A stretch of 64,000 bases of DNA from Caloramator sp. mosi_1 (GTDB lineage: Bacteria > Bacillota > Clostridia > Clostridiales > Caloramatoraceae): the NCBI RefSeq assembly GCF_028622835.1, contig NZ_CP117677.1, positions 2,466,820-2,530,819 of the forward strand, read 5' to 3'. Below are positions 52,451 to 63,786 of the stretch, piece after piece. The translations under genes were made by a program, and so were the position numbers. Numbering within the stretch: position 1 is the stretch's first letter; each line of letters begins with the position of its first letter. The notes beneath the pieces were generated by a model. The model was given only the letters and a program-made list of their open reading frames with translations. It was not told the DNA's origin and did no database searches.

Positions 52451-54117
52451 ATTCGGCAAGTAATGCCGAAAGACATTGGAATTAAAGGATTTTTGTTCAA
52501 AAATTAAAAGAAATCATCCCTTTTAAGTGTTAAAATATAATTGCAAAACTAAAACACAAAAGGGTGATTTCTATGGATAGTTTACAACAAAATCAAAAAA
52601 ATTTAAAGAAGAAAATTAGATTTTTGAACATGAAAGCAAAATTTAATGATACCAAAGTTACTTCTGTAGCAACTTTTTCTTATGTGGAATCCTTTAAACA
52701 AATAATAGGATTACCAACTATTTTAGAAAAAGGCGTAACCTATAAGAAGGCCGCTAATTCTACTTTTAATACTGCAGAAATTATAGAATACATGATTGAT
52801 GCAAATATTCTTGGTTTCTCAAGATTTATGCACATTGAAACATTAAGAAATGATGAAGGATATAAAAAGTTTAAAGGTGTAGATAAATTACCCAGTGAAA
52901 AAGTATGTAGAGATCTCTTAAAAGCTTTACCAACAGAAACTTTAGAAGAATTAAGAACTATAAATAAAAAATACTTGACTTAAAGTCTTCAACTGAAGAT
53001 GTACGCGAGGTTTGTATTAATATTGATGATACTGTTATAACTATCTTTGGTAATCAAGAAAAATCAGGAATAGGATATAATCCAAGGTACAATGGAAGAC
53101 CATCATTTAAAGAAAAAGTTGGGTTTATTTCAGGAACTGATGAATTACTTAACATTACTCTTGAAAATGGTAGACACCATAGTAATTATAAATTTTTAGA
53201 TTTCTTTAAGAGTTGTGTAAACCAGCTTCCTTCAAGATATATTCTTAAAAGAGTTAGACTTGATAGAGGTTTTTTGATGAAGAAAACTTTTTATATTTTG
53301 AAGATAATGGAATAGAATATGTTGTTAAATGTAAAATGTATTCTACTGTTAAAATGATAATAGATTTTATAAATAATAATCCAAAGGATTATATATGGCA
53401 CGATATAAGTTCTACTTTATCTGTTACAGAAATTACAGTTCCATTGCCTAAATGGCAAAGAGCAAGAAGATTTGTGATTATAAGAGAAAAAATTATTCCA
53501 AAAATATGAATCAGTTAATGTTCGAAGAATGTAAATATAAATATCAAGCAATAGTAACAAATATAAATTATTTAACACCTGAAGAAATATTTCAAGATTA
53601 TAATCAACGATGTGATGTTGAAAATAATATAGATGAAATAAAAGAAGGCTATGCCTTTAGCGAAAATAGTTTAGTAAATCATAAATGCAATGAATTGTAC
53701 CTTTTAATAAAAATGATAGCATATAACATTCATAACTGGTTTAAACAAGCAATCATGCCTAAGGAAGTACAACATCATGAAATTAGTACATTAAGAAGAA
53801 TATTTTATAGAGTTTGTGGTAATGTTTGCGGCAGCAAATATTATAGATATTTAAGTTTTTCAAATAATTGCTTATTAGAAAAAATCATTACTCATATTCA
53901 AAAACAAATACATATTTTTAGTAGAAAAATGATAACAGTTTATACTTAATAGTAAAATAAAAACAATAAATTCCCTTAAAAATCCAAATGTTATTTGGGT
54001 TTATTAAGTATACTCAAAAAAGACCTAACGGTATAAAATATCATAATAAATGTAAATTTATTCATAAAGAAAACAAAAATGGCAAGTAGAAACTTTTTTA
54101 AAATTTACTTGCCGAAT
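52451..54117 (+). mobile_element. IS1380-type insertion sequence
   Basis: About 1667 bp. Ends ATTCGGCAAGTAA (52451-52463) and TTACTTGCCGAAT (54105-54117) are perfect 13-bp inverted repeats around one transposase gene. The left end also folds with a following TGCCGAA. I could not find a clear target duplication, so the exact boundary or a later change is uncertain. The right end stops 33 bp before the chemotaxis promoter. Confidence 0.82.
52573..53949 (+). CDS. IS1380-family transposase
   Basis: ATG 52573 after AAAGGGTGA (an in-frame GTG lies 9 bases earlier inside the ribosome site). DDE residues: Asp in CINIDDTVITIFG, Asp in RVRLDRGFFDEE, Glu in the YREK-like signature YNQRCDVENNIDEIKEGYAF. 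Single-base losses near 52978, 53270 and 53495 split it. Corrected length is about 459 residues. Confidence 0.85.
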
Positions 54118-54149
54118 TCAAGTTAATTATTAAATTTTCGTATTATTAC

Positions 54150-54176
54150 TAAAGTTTATGCCTTTGCTGTCGAAAT
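54150..54176 (+). promoter_or_regulatory. Sigma-D (flagellar/chemotaxis) promoter
   Basis: TAAA (54150-54153), 15-nt spacer, GTCGAAAT (54169-54176), close to the sigma-D consensus TAAA-N15-GCCGATAT, 29 bases before the chemoreceptor start. It fits the gene and lies just outside the IS1380-type element. Confidence 0.7.
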
Positions 54177-54205
54177 ATTAAAAAATGAGTCGAGAGGTGT
54201 ATGAT

Positions 54206-56177
54206 ATGAAAAAAGCTAAAAAACTAAGTTTCAAACTTATCCCTATCATTTTACTTATGGCTATACTGCCAATAATAATAACCTCCTCCTTTACAATATT
54301 AAAGTTTGGTAATGTAATTGAAGGAAAAGTAAATGAATTAACTGCACAAATTGCAAATGAAAAGGCCGCCTATGTTGACCAGTTTATTGAAAAATACGAA
54401 AAACAAATAGAAACTATAATTAAAAATCCAGCTACTTTAAATCTAAATACTGAAAGCTTAAATGCTGTACTACAATCACTACAACAATCAGACACAACAG
54501 TTCTCTATTCCTATATGGGAACAGAGGACAAACAAATGTTTATCTACCCAAAGGTAGAATTCCCAGCAGGGTACGACCCAACTACAAGACCTTGGTACAA
54601 AGAGGCTGAAGCAAATTTTGGAAAAATAATAATTACAGAACCCTACAAAGATGCAGCCAGTGGACAGCTTGTTGTTACTGTCGCAAAGGCAATTAAACTA
54701 AACAACGGAAAAACAGCAGTAGTTGCAGAGGATATTAATATGACATCCCTTGCAGAGGTTGTGTCAAAAACAAAGGTTGGAGAAAAGGGATATGCAGCAA
54801 TTATTCTTCAAAATGGTTCAGTATTAGTTCACCCAGACAGTTCCCTTATTGGATTAAACCTTGCTGAAAAATACGATTGGGGTAAAAGGTTAATTGAACA
54901 AAAAAGGGAAATATAAAGTATAATTTTAATGGACTTGATAAAATAATGGGTATTGCAAACTCACAAAAACTGGATGGATTCTTGTTGCAACTCTATCACA
55001 GGATGAATATGAAAAGGCCTACAAAAGCACATTAATGACAACAATAATTCTAATAGCATTAATTATTGTAGCAGCAACAGTTATAGGTGTACTAATTGTA
55101 AAATATATTACAAATCCAATAAACAGTCTGGTACAAAATATAAAATCAATATCTGATGGCAACTTAACTATTGATATTAAAAAAGATAGAGACGATGAAA
55201 TAGGAATTATTCAAGATAGTCTTATACAGCTTGTAAAAAATCAAAGACAAATAGTTTCTGAAATAACGGCAACAAGTTCACAGCTTCTTGGTGCTTCAAA
55301 GGATATTAATGTTTCTACAGATAGCAGTGTGAAGGCAATTAATGCCATAACTAAATCTATGGAGAACATAGCTTCAACAACTCAAACAAACGCTGCAAGC
55401 ATTGAAGAGGCAAATGCAGGCATAGAAGAGATAGCATCAAATGCACAGCTTGTTGCAGAATCAGTATCAAAGGTTAAAGACAATAGTGAAGAGGCAGTTT
55501 CTGCTACAAACAACAGCTATCAAACAGTAGAAAATACAGCTTATGCAATGGAAAAAATAAAGCATTCAGCAACTGAAGTTATGGATGTTGTAACAGAGCT
55601 TTACGAAGCATCTAAACAAATAGATATAATAGTAAAAACAATAACAGATATAGCATCTCAGACAAACCTTCTTGCACTTAATGCTGCAATAGAAGCTGCT
55701 CGTGCAGGTGAAGCTGGACGCGGCTTTGCTGTTGTTGCTGATGAAGTTAGAAAGCTTGCAGAAGGAAGTAGTAATGCAGCTAAAAATATTGGTAAACTGA
55801 TAGAAAATATACAGATTAAGGTTGAAGCTGCTGTTTCAACAACAAAAACTGAAATAGAACTTGTTGAAGAGGGAAGCAAAGCTGCAGAGGAGCTTAAGAC
55901 TGCACTATCTATTATACAAAAACAAATAAATACTCTAAACAACCACATAGAAGAAGTTGCAGCAGCTGCTGAAGAACAATCTGCATCCGCACAGCAAATG
56001 TCGGCAGTTATAAATACAATAAGCCAATCTATAGAAGAAACAGTAAAGACAACAGATGATGTTGCTGCAACATCACTATCACAATCCGAAGCTATTAATA
56101 TTGTACACGGATATGCACAAGAGTTAGAAAAAATAGCAAATAAACTCAAGGAACAGGTAAATATATTTAGAATATAA
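54206..56177 (+). CDS. Methyl-accepting chemotaxis protein (dCache type)
   Basis: Membrane chemoreceptor. Helix 1 ([19 protein letters not shown]), extracellular dCache sensor ([40 protein letters not shown]), helix 2 ([20 protein letters not shown]), HAMP ([20 protein letters not shown]), and a long signalling coiled coil. The coil hairpin tip is [20 protein letters not shown] then [20 protein letters not shown]. Start ATG 54206 ([10 protein letters not shown]). Frame breaks lie near 54910 and 54965. Corrected length is about 658 residues. DPTTRPWYK is typical of amino-acid or organic-acid sensing Cache domains; the ligand is unknown. Confidence 0.93.
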
Positions 56178-56182
56178 TATAA

Positions 56183-56219
56183 AGGCCAATAAACTAAAGA
56201 TTCTTTAGTTTATTGGCCT
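56183..56219. terminator. Bidirectional terminator between mcp and the TPR gene
   Basis: 18-bp near-perfect inverted repeat AGGCCAATAAACTAAAGA / TCTTTAGTTTATTGGCCT, overlapping the last codons of the convergent TPR gene. Confidence 0.75.
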
Positions 56220-57277
56220 AACTACTGTCATAAGTTTTATTCCCTCAATTAGTTCATCTAAATTATCTATTTCTAAGGGAATAGTCTTTTTTAAACTTTT
56301 AAAAATACTAAGTGCTCTAAAATACTCATTCATATAGTAGTAAGAGAGACCTAAATTATAGTATAGTGATATATAGGAATCTACTTCAAAATCCCCCAAG
56401 GACGTCTTTTCATAAACATCTATTGCAAAATTTAGCATATCACGTGCCTTTTCAATATCTCCCATTTTGATATATACACACCCTAAAACATTATAGGCCT
56501 CAGGTACAAAGGATAAAACTCGAATTATACTCTTTGCAATATCAAAGGCCTGTTCAAAGTTTCCCTTATCGTAGTAATCCCAGCACTCATCTAAGAGCTT
56601 TTCATACTGTTCAAGTAAGTCCCTTGATAGATATTTAAACATTTTTCTTCCAAAATCATTTGGTATAAAGAAGTCCTTTTCATAGCTACCTAAATTTAAA
56701 GCTTCAAATATCTCCTCAGCTACCCTTTTGAAGGCTAAACTTGAATTAAGTTTAGATATAGAACCAAAAAGGAAATCCTATAAATACCACTATCCCTTAA
56801 AATAAAGGTTTCATCTATTAGTCTTTTTGAAGTTTGTGATAGTAGTGCAAATACAAACATTCTTGAATCTAAAGATAAATATATGTCCCTTGATTTTAAA
56901 TATATATTCCAGTCAGCATTTATAAGTAGAAATCTTATTATTTCTGCAGATAAATAATACCTATCTATATGTCTTATAAGCAATTCCCTTGAAGTTAAAT
57001 TAAAATCTTCAAAACCACTGAATATACCCTCAGCCTTTAAAAAATCAATCAAAAGTCTTATATACGCAGAACTTCTTTTAAAATGTTTTGCAATTAAGTC
57101 TATAATTAACTTTTCATTATTTATTATATTTTTATTTTTAGATATCTCATCCAAAACATCTAAGAGTAAAATCAAATCATCTATTACTTTATTTGCAATA
57201 TAATTATTGCTCTTTAAAAAATTGTATAAATCATCCCTCTTAGCTGCTACATCTATTACCTGTACTTTATTTAACAT
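56205..57277 (-). CDS. TPR-containing helical protein, function unknown
   Basis: About 358 residues after correction of one base near 56755. All-helical N-terminal two-thirds (MLNKVQVIDVAAKRDDLYNF, LIAKHFKRSSAYIRLLIDFL), then C-terminal TPR repeats: YYDKGNFEQAFDIAKSIIRV, AYNVLGCVYIKMGDIEKARD, YYNLGLSYYYMNEYFRALSI. The ATG at 57277 directly follows the methyltransferase stop, so the two are coupled. Layout resembles the 62287-63636 gene. No specific family recognised. Confidence 0.75.
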
Positions 57278-58227
57278 TTATCTCCTCCATCTATTTCTTT
57301 TTAATTTACAAACAAAAATCCCTCAAGTTCTTTAGAAGGCAACACCCTGATTGCCTTTTTATACTTTTATCATACATATCAGTAAATGCCTCTACAACAC
57401 CATTTATATTAAGATCAATATCAAGGATTTCAATATCAAGATTATTTAATGCCCACTCTAATACTTCTTCATTCTCTTTTCTGTTTAACGTACAGGTTGA
57501 ATATACCATTATTCCGCCTTTTTTTAATGCTTTGTAAGCACTAAGCATAAGTTTCTTTTGAAGATTTGATAGCCTGTTTACCTCCTTTGGAGACCAAAAC
57601 CTATATGTCTTTACATCCTTTATGTTAAATCTTCCTTCACCGCTGCAGGGTGAATCTAAAAGAACCTTATCAAACTCCTCAGGATACTTATCTCCAAGCT
57701 GTTCTCCTCTCCCATTAACAACCTCAACTATACTTGCACCTTGAAGCTCTACATTATATTTTAACCTTTCACATCTAATCTTATCAAGTTCATTTGCTAA
57801 AATATATCCTTCATTATTCATCATAGCAGCCATCTGTGTCGTTTTACTTCCTGGTGCTGCAGTCATATCTAATACCTTCTCACCATTTTTAGGATCTAAT
57901 ACAAGCGGCGGTATCATACTTGGAAGGCTCTGAATGTAAATATACCCTTCTTTATATATATCAAGCTTTTCCAAGTCCTTCTCATCTGCATTTTTATTAT
58001 TAGTGCATCCTTATACCACTGAACTCTGTCAAATTTTATATTTATCCTTTTAAAATATTCCATTAAACTATTTATATCATACTTAAGTGTATTTACTCTA
58101 AGGGTTGTATATCTATCCCCCATAAAGGAATAAAGCATTTTATCTGCTGTCCCTACTGAAAATTCTTCATATATATAATTTATAAATTCCTCTGGAAGCC
58201 TTCTTTTACATCTGAAATAGAAGCCAA
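57278..58227 (-). CDS. RNA m5C methyltransferase (RsmF/NOL1-NOP2-Sun type)
   Basis: SAM-dependent rRNA cytosine-C5 methylase. Seen: SFMGDRYTTLRVNTLKYDI, SAM loop VLDMTAAPGSKTTQMAAMM, LDSPCSGEGRFNI carrying the Pro-Cys motif, and MVYSTCTLNRKENEEVLEWA carrying the catalytic Thr-Cys. Start TTG 58227 lies 7 bases after GGTGA. Frame breaks lie near 58190, 57990, 57365 and 57310. Corrected length is about 318 residues. Short for RsmF (no C-terminal extension). Confidence 0.9.
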
Positions 58228-58262
58228 TAAAATCACCATCCTAAATATTAAATTTATTATAC

Positions 58263-58291
58263 TTGTACTAATCTACTTAAAGTAATAAAAT
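58263..58291 (+). promoter_or_regulatory. pncB promoter
   Basis: TTGTAC (58263-58268), 17-nt spacer, TAAAAT (58286-58291). A small palindrome GTAAA-GAT-TTTAC follows at about 58301-58313 and could be an operator. Confidence 0.6.
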
Positions 58292-58340
58292 TATATTAGC
58301 GTAAAGATTTTACTACATTTTGTTGAAAGGAGCAAGGTAA

Positions 58341-59836
58341 ATGTCCTTAACATTTGATTGGAAAGAAGATAGAAACCTATCTTTATTAGTTGATTTTTAT
58401 GAGTTAACAATGGCAAACGGATATTTCAAAAATGGTGTTGGTGAAAAAATAGCCTATTTTGATATGTATTTTAGAAGAGTTCCAGATAATGGAGGATACT
58501 GTATTGTAGCAGGTTTACAACAACTTATAGAATATCTTAAAAATCTAAAGTTCAGTGAAGACGATATTGAGTATTTAAAGAGTAAAAATATATTCAACGA
58601 TGATTTTATAAACTATCTTAAAAACTTTAAATTTAGCTGCGATGTATATGCTATAAAAGAAGGTACACCTGTTTTCCCAAATGAACCTTTACTTGTAGTA
58701 AGAGGGCCTATTATTCAGGCACAATTTATTGAAACAATGGTTCTTTTAACTATAAACCATCAAACCCTTATTGCTACAAAGGCAAATAGAATTGTTAGAG
58801 CTGCAGAAGGAAAAACAGTTTTAGAATTTGGTTCAAGAAGAGCCCAAGGATACGATGGTGCTATATTTGGTGCCAGAGCTGCCTATATTGGGGGATGTAA
58901 TGCCACCGCCTGCACAATAGCAGAAAAACAATTTGGTATACCTGCAGTTGGAACAATGGCCCATAGCTGGGTTCAACTTTTTGATTCGGAGCTTGAAGCC
59001 TTTAGAGCCTGGGCAAGAACATATCCTGAAAACTGTCTATTATTAGTTGACACCTACAACGTATTAAAATCTGGGGTACCAAATGCAATAAAGGTATTTA
59101 ATGAAGAATTGCTTCCTCGTGGTATAAGACCAAAGGGAATAAGAATAGACAGCGGTGATATAAAATATCTAACTGAGAAGGCAAGAAAAATGCTTGATGA
59201 GGCAGGCTATCCAGATTGTCAAATTATTGTTTCAAATTCACTTGATGAATACATTATAAGGGATGTTCTAAGACAGGGAGCAAAAATAGATGGATTTGGA
59301 GTTGGTGAAAGACTAATAACTGCAAAATCCGAACCAGTATTTGGTGGAGTCTATAAACTTGTTGCAGTAGAGGATAATGGAAAAATTATTCCTAAAATTA
59401 AGATAAGTGAAAACGAAGAAAAAATAACAAACCCTGGCTTTAAGCAAATTTATAGACTGTTTGATAAAGAAACAAATAAAGCAATAGCAGACCTAATAAC
59501 CTTCCAGGATGAAATAATAGACCAAAATAAACCACTTGAAATATTTGATCCTATTTTTACTTGGAAGCGTAAAACAGTAACCAATTTTTACGCAAGACCC
59601 CTTCTTGAAAAGATTTTCGACAAGGGGAGCTTGTATATAATTCACCTACAGTAAAAGAAATAAGAAGCTATGCCCAAAGCGAACTAAATACACTTTGGGA
59701 TGAAGTGTTAAGATTTGAAAATCCTCATAGATATTACGTAGACCTTTCAACTAAGGTATGGGGATTAAAGCAAAGACTTCTAAATGAGTATACAAAAATT
59801 ATAAGTAATTTTGTAAAGCCCCAAGATGGATTTTAA
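58341..59836 (+). CDS. pncB: Nicotinate phosphoribosyltransferase
   Basis: Makes nicotinate mononucleotide from nicotinate and PRPP in NAD salvage. Seen: LVDFYELTMANGYFKNG, AYFDMYFRRVPDNGGYCIVA, EFGSRRAQGYDGAIFGARAA, GTMAHSWVQLF, LLVDTYNVLKSGV, IRIDSGDIKYL, DGFGVGERL. Start ATG 58341 follows AAGGAG. One base is missing near 59620 (FDKGELVYNSPTVKEI); restored C-terminus ends in FVKPQDGF with TAA 59834-59836. About 498 residues. Confidence 0.96.
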
Positions 59837-59857
59837 ATAACTCCACCTTAGGGCTTT
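59815..59857 (+). terminator. pncB terminator
   Basis: Imperfect hairpin AAAGCCCCAAGATGGA / TCCACCTTAGGGCTTTT spanning the stop codon, with T run on the plus strand. Confidence 0.7.
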
Positions 59858-59874
59858 TAATATTAAATATTTTT

Positions 59875-60772
59875 TTATTCATCTATAGAAAATTCGCTTC
59901 CATAGGCTATTTTAGAAAAGGCCTTTTCTGCATCAATAAGCTTTACCCCTTAACGTCTATATTATCTAAATTGCCCTGTCCTACTCCGTCCTTAATCAGT
60001 CTAAAAAGATAGTTAACAGCCTGAGGTCTAAATCCAAGAAGCCTTGCACAAATTGTATCTACTGCTACAGCATCTAAGCCTGCAATAAGCATATCTGTAT
60101 GTACTGCAACACCCTTTGACGGTCCTGTTCCAATCATAGCAGGGCTTAAACTTACAATTGCCAAGTCAATAGGTATCGCCTTTGCCATAGCATAAATAAA
60201 ACCGTGCAAATCTTCGTGAATACCAAGTGATTTTTTAGGATACCCGTGTATCTCTGCAGGCGGCAGTGACAGTGCCATATTTTTTATAGATGCCGACATA
60301 GTTGCCTCTTCGTGAATCTTAAGCTGTGTAAAGGAAATAATAACATCCGATTCCTTTATTATTTTATTTATCTTTGTGCTCTTTACAATATTGTGCTCAA
60401 GCTCTAAATCAAAGTATTCTCCAAAATTAAGGTCAATAAACTCTACCTGTTCTTGATTTATTATAGAATCATATCCATTAGACTTTAAAACATCAAGGGT
60501 GTTTGCTCCACCTGCCCCTCCAGCAACTACAAGTCGTTTTGGATTTTTGATTTTAGATATCTTATAAGCTCTCTCAATGTTTCTCCTCCAACAACTACAC
60601 CTTTATTAGGAGGATTGATATTTACAAGATTAGCAATAATTGTTACAGTAGTCGTATTATCGACTAAGCTCTGTATAGGAAGATACCCAAGTGCCTGCGT
60701 CAATGCTGCCTTTTCATCTGGATTCTTGCCAATCCCAATTATATTGCTCTCCAATCTCTTTTTCCTAATCAT
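59875..60772 (-). CDS. DUF362 domain protein
   Basis: About 299 residues; frame breaks near 60545 and 59945. Seen: VTIIANLVNINPPNKGVVVG, RLVVAGGAGGANTLDVLKSN, DVIISFTQLKIHEEATMSAS, IKNMALSLPPAEIHGYPKKS, DLAIVSLSPAMIGTGPSKGV. The motifs match DUF362, often linked to iron-sulfur proteins, but no ferredoxin Cys cluster is present here. Start ATG 60772 follows AAAGGGGTGA. Function unknown; neighbours are the CoA-transferase genes. Confidence 0.85.
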
Positions 60773-60827
60773 TTATATCACCCCTTTTATTTTTACCAAA
60801 TACAGTAATTTTATTATAAAAATTAAA

Positions 60828-60849
60828 AAGGCAGTAATATTACTGCCCT
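60828..60849 (-). terminator. CoA-transferase operon terminator
   Basis: GGCAGTAA/TTACTGCC hairpin followed by TTTTTAATTTTT on the minus strand, directly after the subunit B stop. Confidence 0.8.
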
Positions 60850-61509
60850 TTACACATCCATCACCTTTAATTCTGGTGAAATTATCAAATTTGCCTCGGT
60901 TGCTGCAATAACCTCTTCAACTGTTGTATCAGGTGCGATTTCCTTCAAAACAAGTCCCTGCTCTGTAACCTCAATTACACCCATCTCTGTAACTATAAGA
61001 TTAACTTCTTTTGCTGCTGTTAAAGGTAGTGTACACTTCTTTAAAATCTTTGGTGCACCCTTTGCAGTATGTTCCATTGCTATTATAACCCTTTTAGCTC
61101 CAACTACTAAATCCATAGCTCCACCCATTCCTGGCACCATCTTACCTGGAATCATCCAATTTGCAAGATTTCCCTCTTCATCAACCTGAAGTGCTCCAAG
61201 AACAGTTGCATCTACGTGTCCACCTCTAATTATTGCAAAGGACATAGCACTATCAAAGCAGGCACCGCCTTTCTTTATAGTTACAAACTTTCCGCCAGCA
61301 TTTACTAAGTCCTTATCCTCTTTACCCTCCTCTGGTGCAGGGCCAAGCCCTATAAACCCATTTTCAGACTGCAAAATAACCTCTACATCCTTATCTATGT
61401 AATTTGCAACCTCTGTAGGAAGCCCAATGCCTAAATTAACTACATCTCCATCCTTAAATTCCTTAGCAATCCTCTTTGCTATAATCTCTCTAACTTTATC
61501 CTTATCTAT
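60850..61509 (-). CDS. CoA-transferase subunit B
   Basis: Intact, 219 residues from ATG 61509 ([20 protein letters not shown]) after AAGGGGGAG. Family I CoA-transferase beta subunit: [16 protein letters not shown], catalytic Glu in [74 protein letters not shown]. The start overlaps the subunit A stop by 11 bases. Acetate/acetoacetate or butyrate type; exact substrates cannot be read off. Confidence 0.93.
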   Translation of the reverse strand: MDKDKVREIIAKRIAKEFKDGDVVNLGIGLPTEVANYIDKDVEVILQSENGFIGLGPAPEEGKEDKDLVNAGGKFVTIKKGGACFDSAMSFAIIRGGHVDATVLGALQVDEEGNLANWMIPGKMVPGMGGAMDLVVGAKRVIIAMEHTAKGAPKILKKCTLPLTAAKEVNLIVTEMGVIEVTEQGLVLKEIAPDTTVEEVIAATEANLIISPELKVMDV

Positions 61510-62162
61510 CATTTTTCTCCCCCTTAACGATATAATCAACTAATATATGGGGAGTTGCTACATTTTCAGGTTCTATTTCCCCAACTTCAACAAGTTCCTC
61601 GGCCTCAACTATTACAATATCCGCTGCCATTGCCATTATAGGATTGAAATTTCTTGTTGTTTTTGAGTACCATATATTCCCTTTTTATCAACCTTACTTC
61701 CCTTTAATACAGCTATATCTGCCTTTAGTGGTTTTTCTAATATATACTTTTTACCATCAATTTCAAGTATTGTCTTACCATTTTCAACAATTGTACCAAT
61801 TCCAGTTGGAGTTAATACGCCTCCAAGACCTGCACCGTAGGCCCTAATTCGCTCTGCCAAAGTACCCTGTGGTACAAGCTCTACCTCCAACTCTCCAGCA
61901 TTCATTTGTCTTCCTGTTTCTGGATTTGTTCCTATGTGGGATACTATTGCCCTTTTAACCTGTTTATTTGCAACAAGCTTACCAACTCCCTTATCTACAA
62001 AGGCGGTATCGTTGCAAATAATGGTTAAATCTCTAACTCCCTTTTGACTATTGCATCTACTATACTCTCTGCTGTTCCGACTCCTAAAAATCCACCAAAC
62101 ATAATAGTTTGGCCATCGTTAATAAACTCCATTATCTCTTCAATACTTTTTATCTTGTTCAT
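61499..62162 (-). CDS. CoA-transferase subunit A
   Basis: About 221 residues after correction. Seen: [40 protein letters not shown] then [37 protein letters not shown], and [20 protein letters not shown]. Start ATG 62162 follows GGAGG. Frame breaks lie near 62040 and 61665. Partner of subunit B. A possible promoter (TTGTTA, 16 nt, TATTAT) lies at 62221-62194. Confidence 0.92.
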
Positions 62163-62286
62163 AATCCACCTCCATAACCCCCATTCTAATTATATAATAT
62201 AAAAAATAGCAGCATTAACAATTTATATTATTTTTAAATTTTCATAATATTTTGTTATTTCTCGATTTTGCTTATCTATTCTCCCA

Positions 62287-63636
62287 TTATTTAACTCTGT
62301 TTAAGTTGCTAAGTCTATCTTCATATATTTCTACTTCTTCCTTAAGCTTTAGCTTTCTTGCCACCAATACCAAGTGATAAAGTATGGTTTTTACTGCACC
62401 ACCTCTTTTAGATGAAGTTTCATAGGCATTTTTAAGACAATATAAGCCTCTTCATATCTTTTATTGAATATAAGTAGCTGTGCTAAATAATCCCAAACAA
62501 TATTGTTTCCTCCATAAATCATCAAAAACTCTAATATCTTCTTTTCTGCTCTATCATAATTTTTATCCCTTATCGAAATGTTTATGTTTTCTATCCTACT
62601 CTTCATCTGATAAACCATATCCTTATACAAATAATTTAGCACCTTTTTACCAAGCTCTGTAGCATTGTACATAAGGCATCCATTATATGCTTTTATTTCA
62701 ATAAGCCCCATATTAACAAAGGATAAATCTAATACACACCCACCCTTTGTCATAGCTTCAATGCTGGCAAGCCTAAATCTTTCGCTGGCAATTTCTATTA
62801 AACTATTTTTCTCATCTATTCTAATCATTTCATTTACATTTATTTTAACCTGATCATTTTTATTAAAGATACTAATCAATATGTCTCTAATTTTTATGAT
62901 GTCAAAGTTTAAATTGTCTACGATATTTGCCCAGTTTGTCCTAAATAGCATTAAATACAAAATTCCAGCATATCTTTCATCTATATCTAATCTTGATAAT
63001 GCTCTACCCTTTTTGTAACTTCAATAACATTTTTATCATAAATGATTAAGTTGTTTTGAATTAAAAACTTTATGAAGACCTCTGTCTCTTCATTTTTTCA
63101 TAACTCTCAAGTGGAATATCGTTTAATATCTTCTCTAACAAAATCATTGTTTTAAAATCATAGTTGTTTACATATTCGCAATTATTTATTACAAACTTAC
63201 TAAAATTGTTTGTTGTAATTTCCTTTATAAAGTCCTTTGTATCATCCCTTTTACCCATCAATCTGTCATATTTTTCTAAATAGTATTCAGTATTATTAAA
63301 CATTCTTTTATAGTGAGCTATCTTTCCACCCTTTATAAACTTATTAATCTTTAAAAATTCAGTAAGCTCCAGCATTGCATTAAGCATTTTGGGTATGCCG
63401 TCTCTTCCTCCAAGTTCACTATTGATTACACTTATCATATCTGTAAATTCTTCAAAGGTAAAAGAATCAATGGTTTCTAAAGTTTCATTGAAATAAACTA
63501 AAACTCTGTTTATTAAAAGCTTTACAACAAGTAGATTAAAGTTAATGGTTTCTTCATCTAAATTTTTTTCTCTCATATATTTTTCAAAGGCAATGAGCTT
63601 TTCCTTGTCGGTCACTTTTTTCACCACCCTAAACAT
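62287..63636 (-). CDS. Large helical protein of unknown function
   Basis: About 450 residues after correction of single-base losses near 63095, 63015 and 62430. N-terminal part is charged and helical (EKLIAFEKYMREKNLDEETI, FEEFTDMISVINSELG). The middle contains MTKGGCVLDLSFVNMGLIEI; the C-terminal part resembles a TPR unit (NYDRAEKKILEFLMIYGGNN, WDYLAQLLIFNKRYEEAYIV). Restored end EIYEDRLSNLNRVK, TAA 62289-62287. No signal or membrane segment. Possible distant relative of the 56205-57277 protein. Confidence 0.65.
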
Positions 63637-63727
63637 TTTTATTTACATTATTTCCAAAATAATTGTAAATAATACTATAAAAGCAGATATTTAGGCTTGA
63701 TTTATAACAAAAATTAACTAAAATTAA

Positions 63728-63756
63728 TTGTTAAATGTTTAAAAACGTTATATAAT
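63728..63756 (+). promoter_or_regulatory. Sigma-A promoter of the degV gene
   Basis: TTGTTA (63728-63733), 17-nt spacer, TATAAT (63751-63756), 30 bases before the start codon. Confidence 0.7.
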
Positions 63757-63786
63757 AAATTCATAAACCAAATTCGGAGGTATGTT

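Noticed and set aside
55658-56149. Long minus-strand ORF inside the chemoreceptor gene
   Set aside because: Antisense shadow of the Ala/Ser-rich signalling coil; no ribosome site, no family resemblance.
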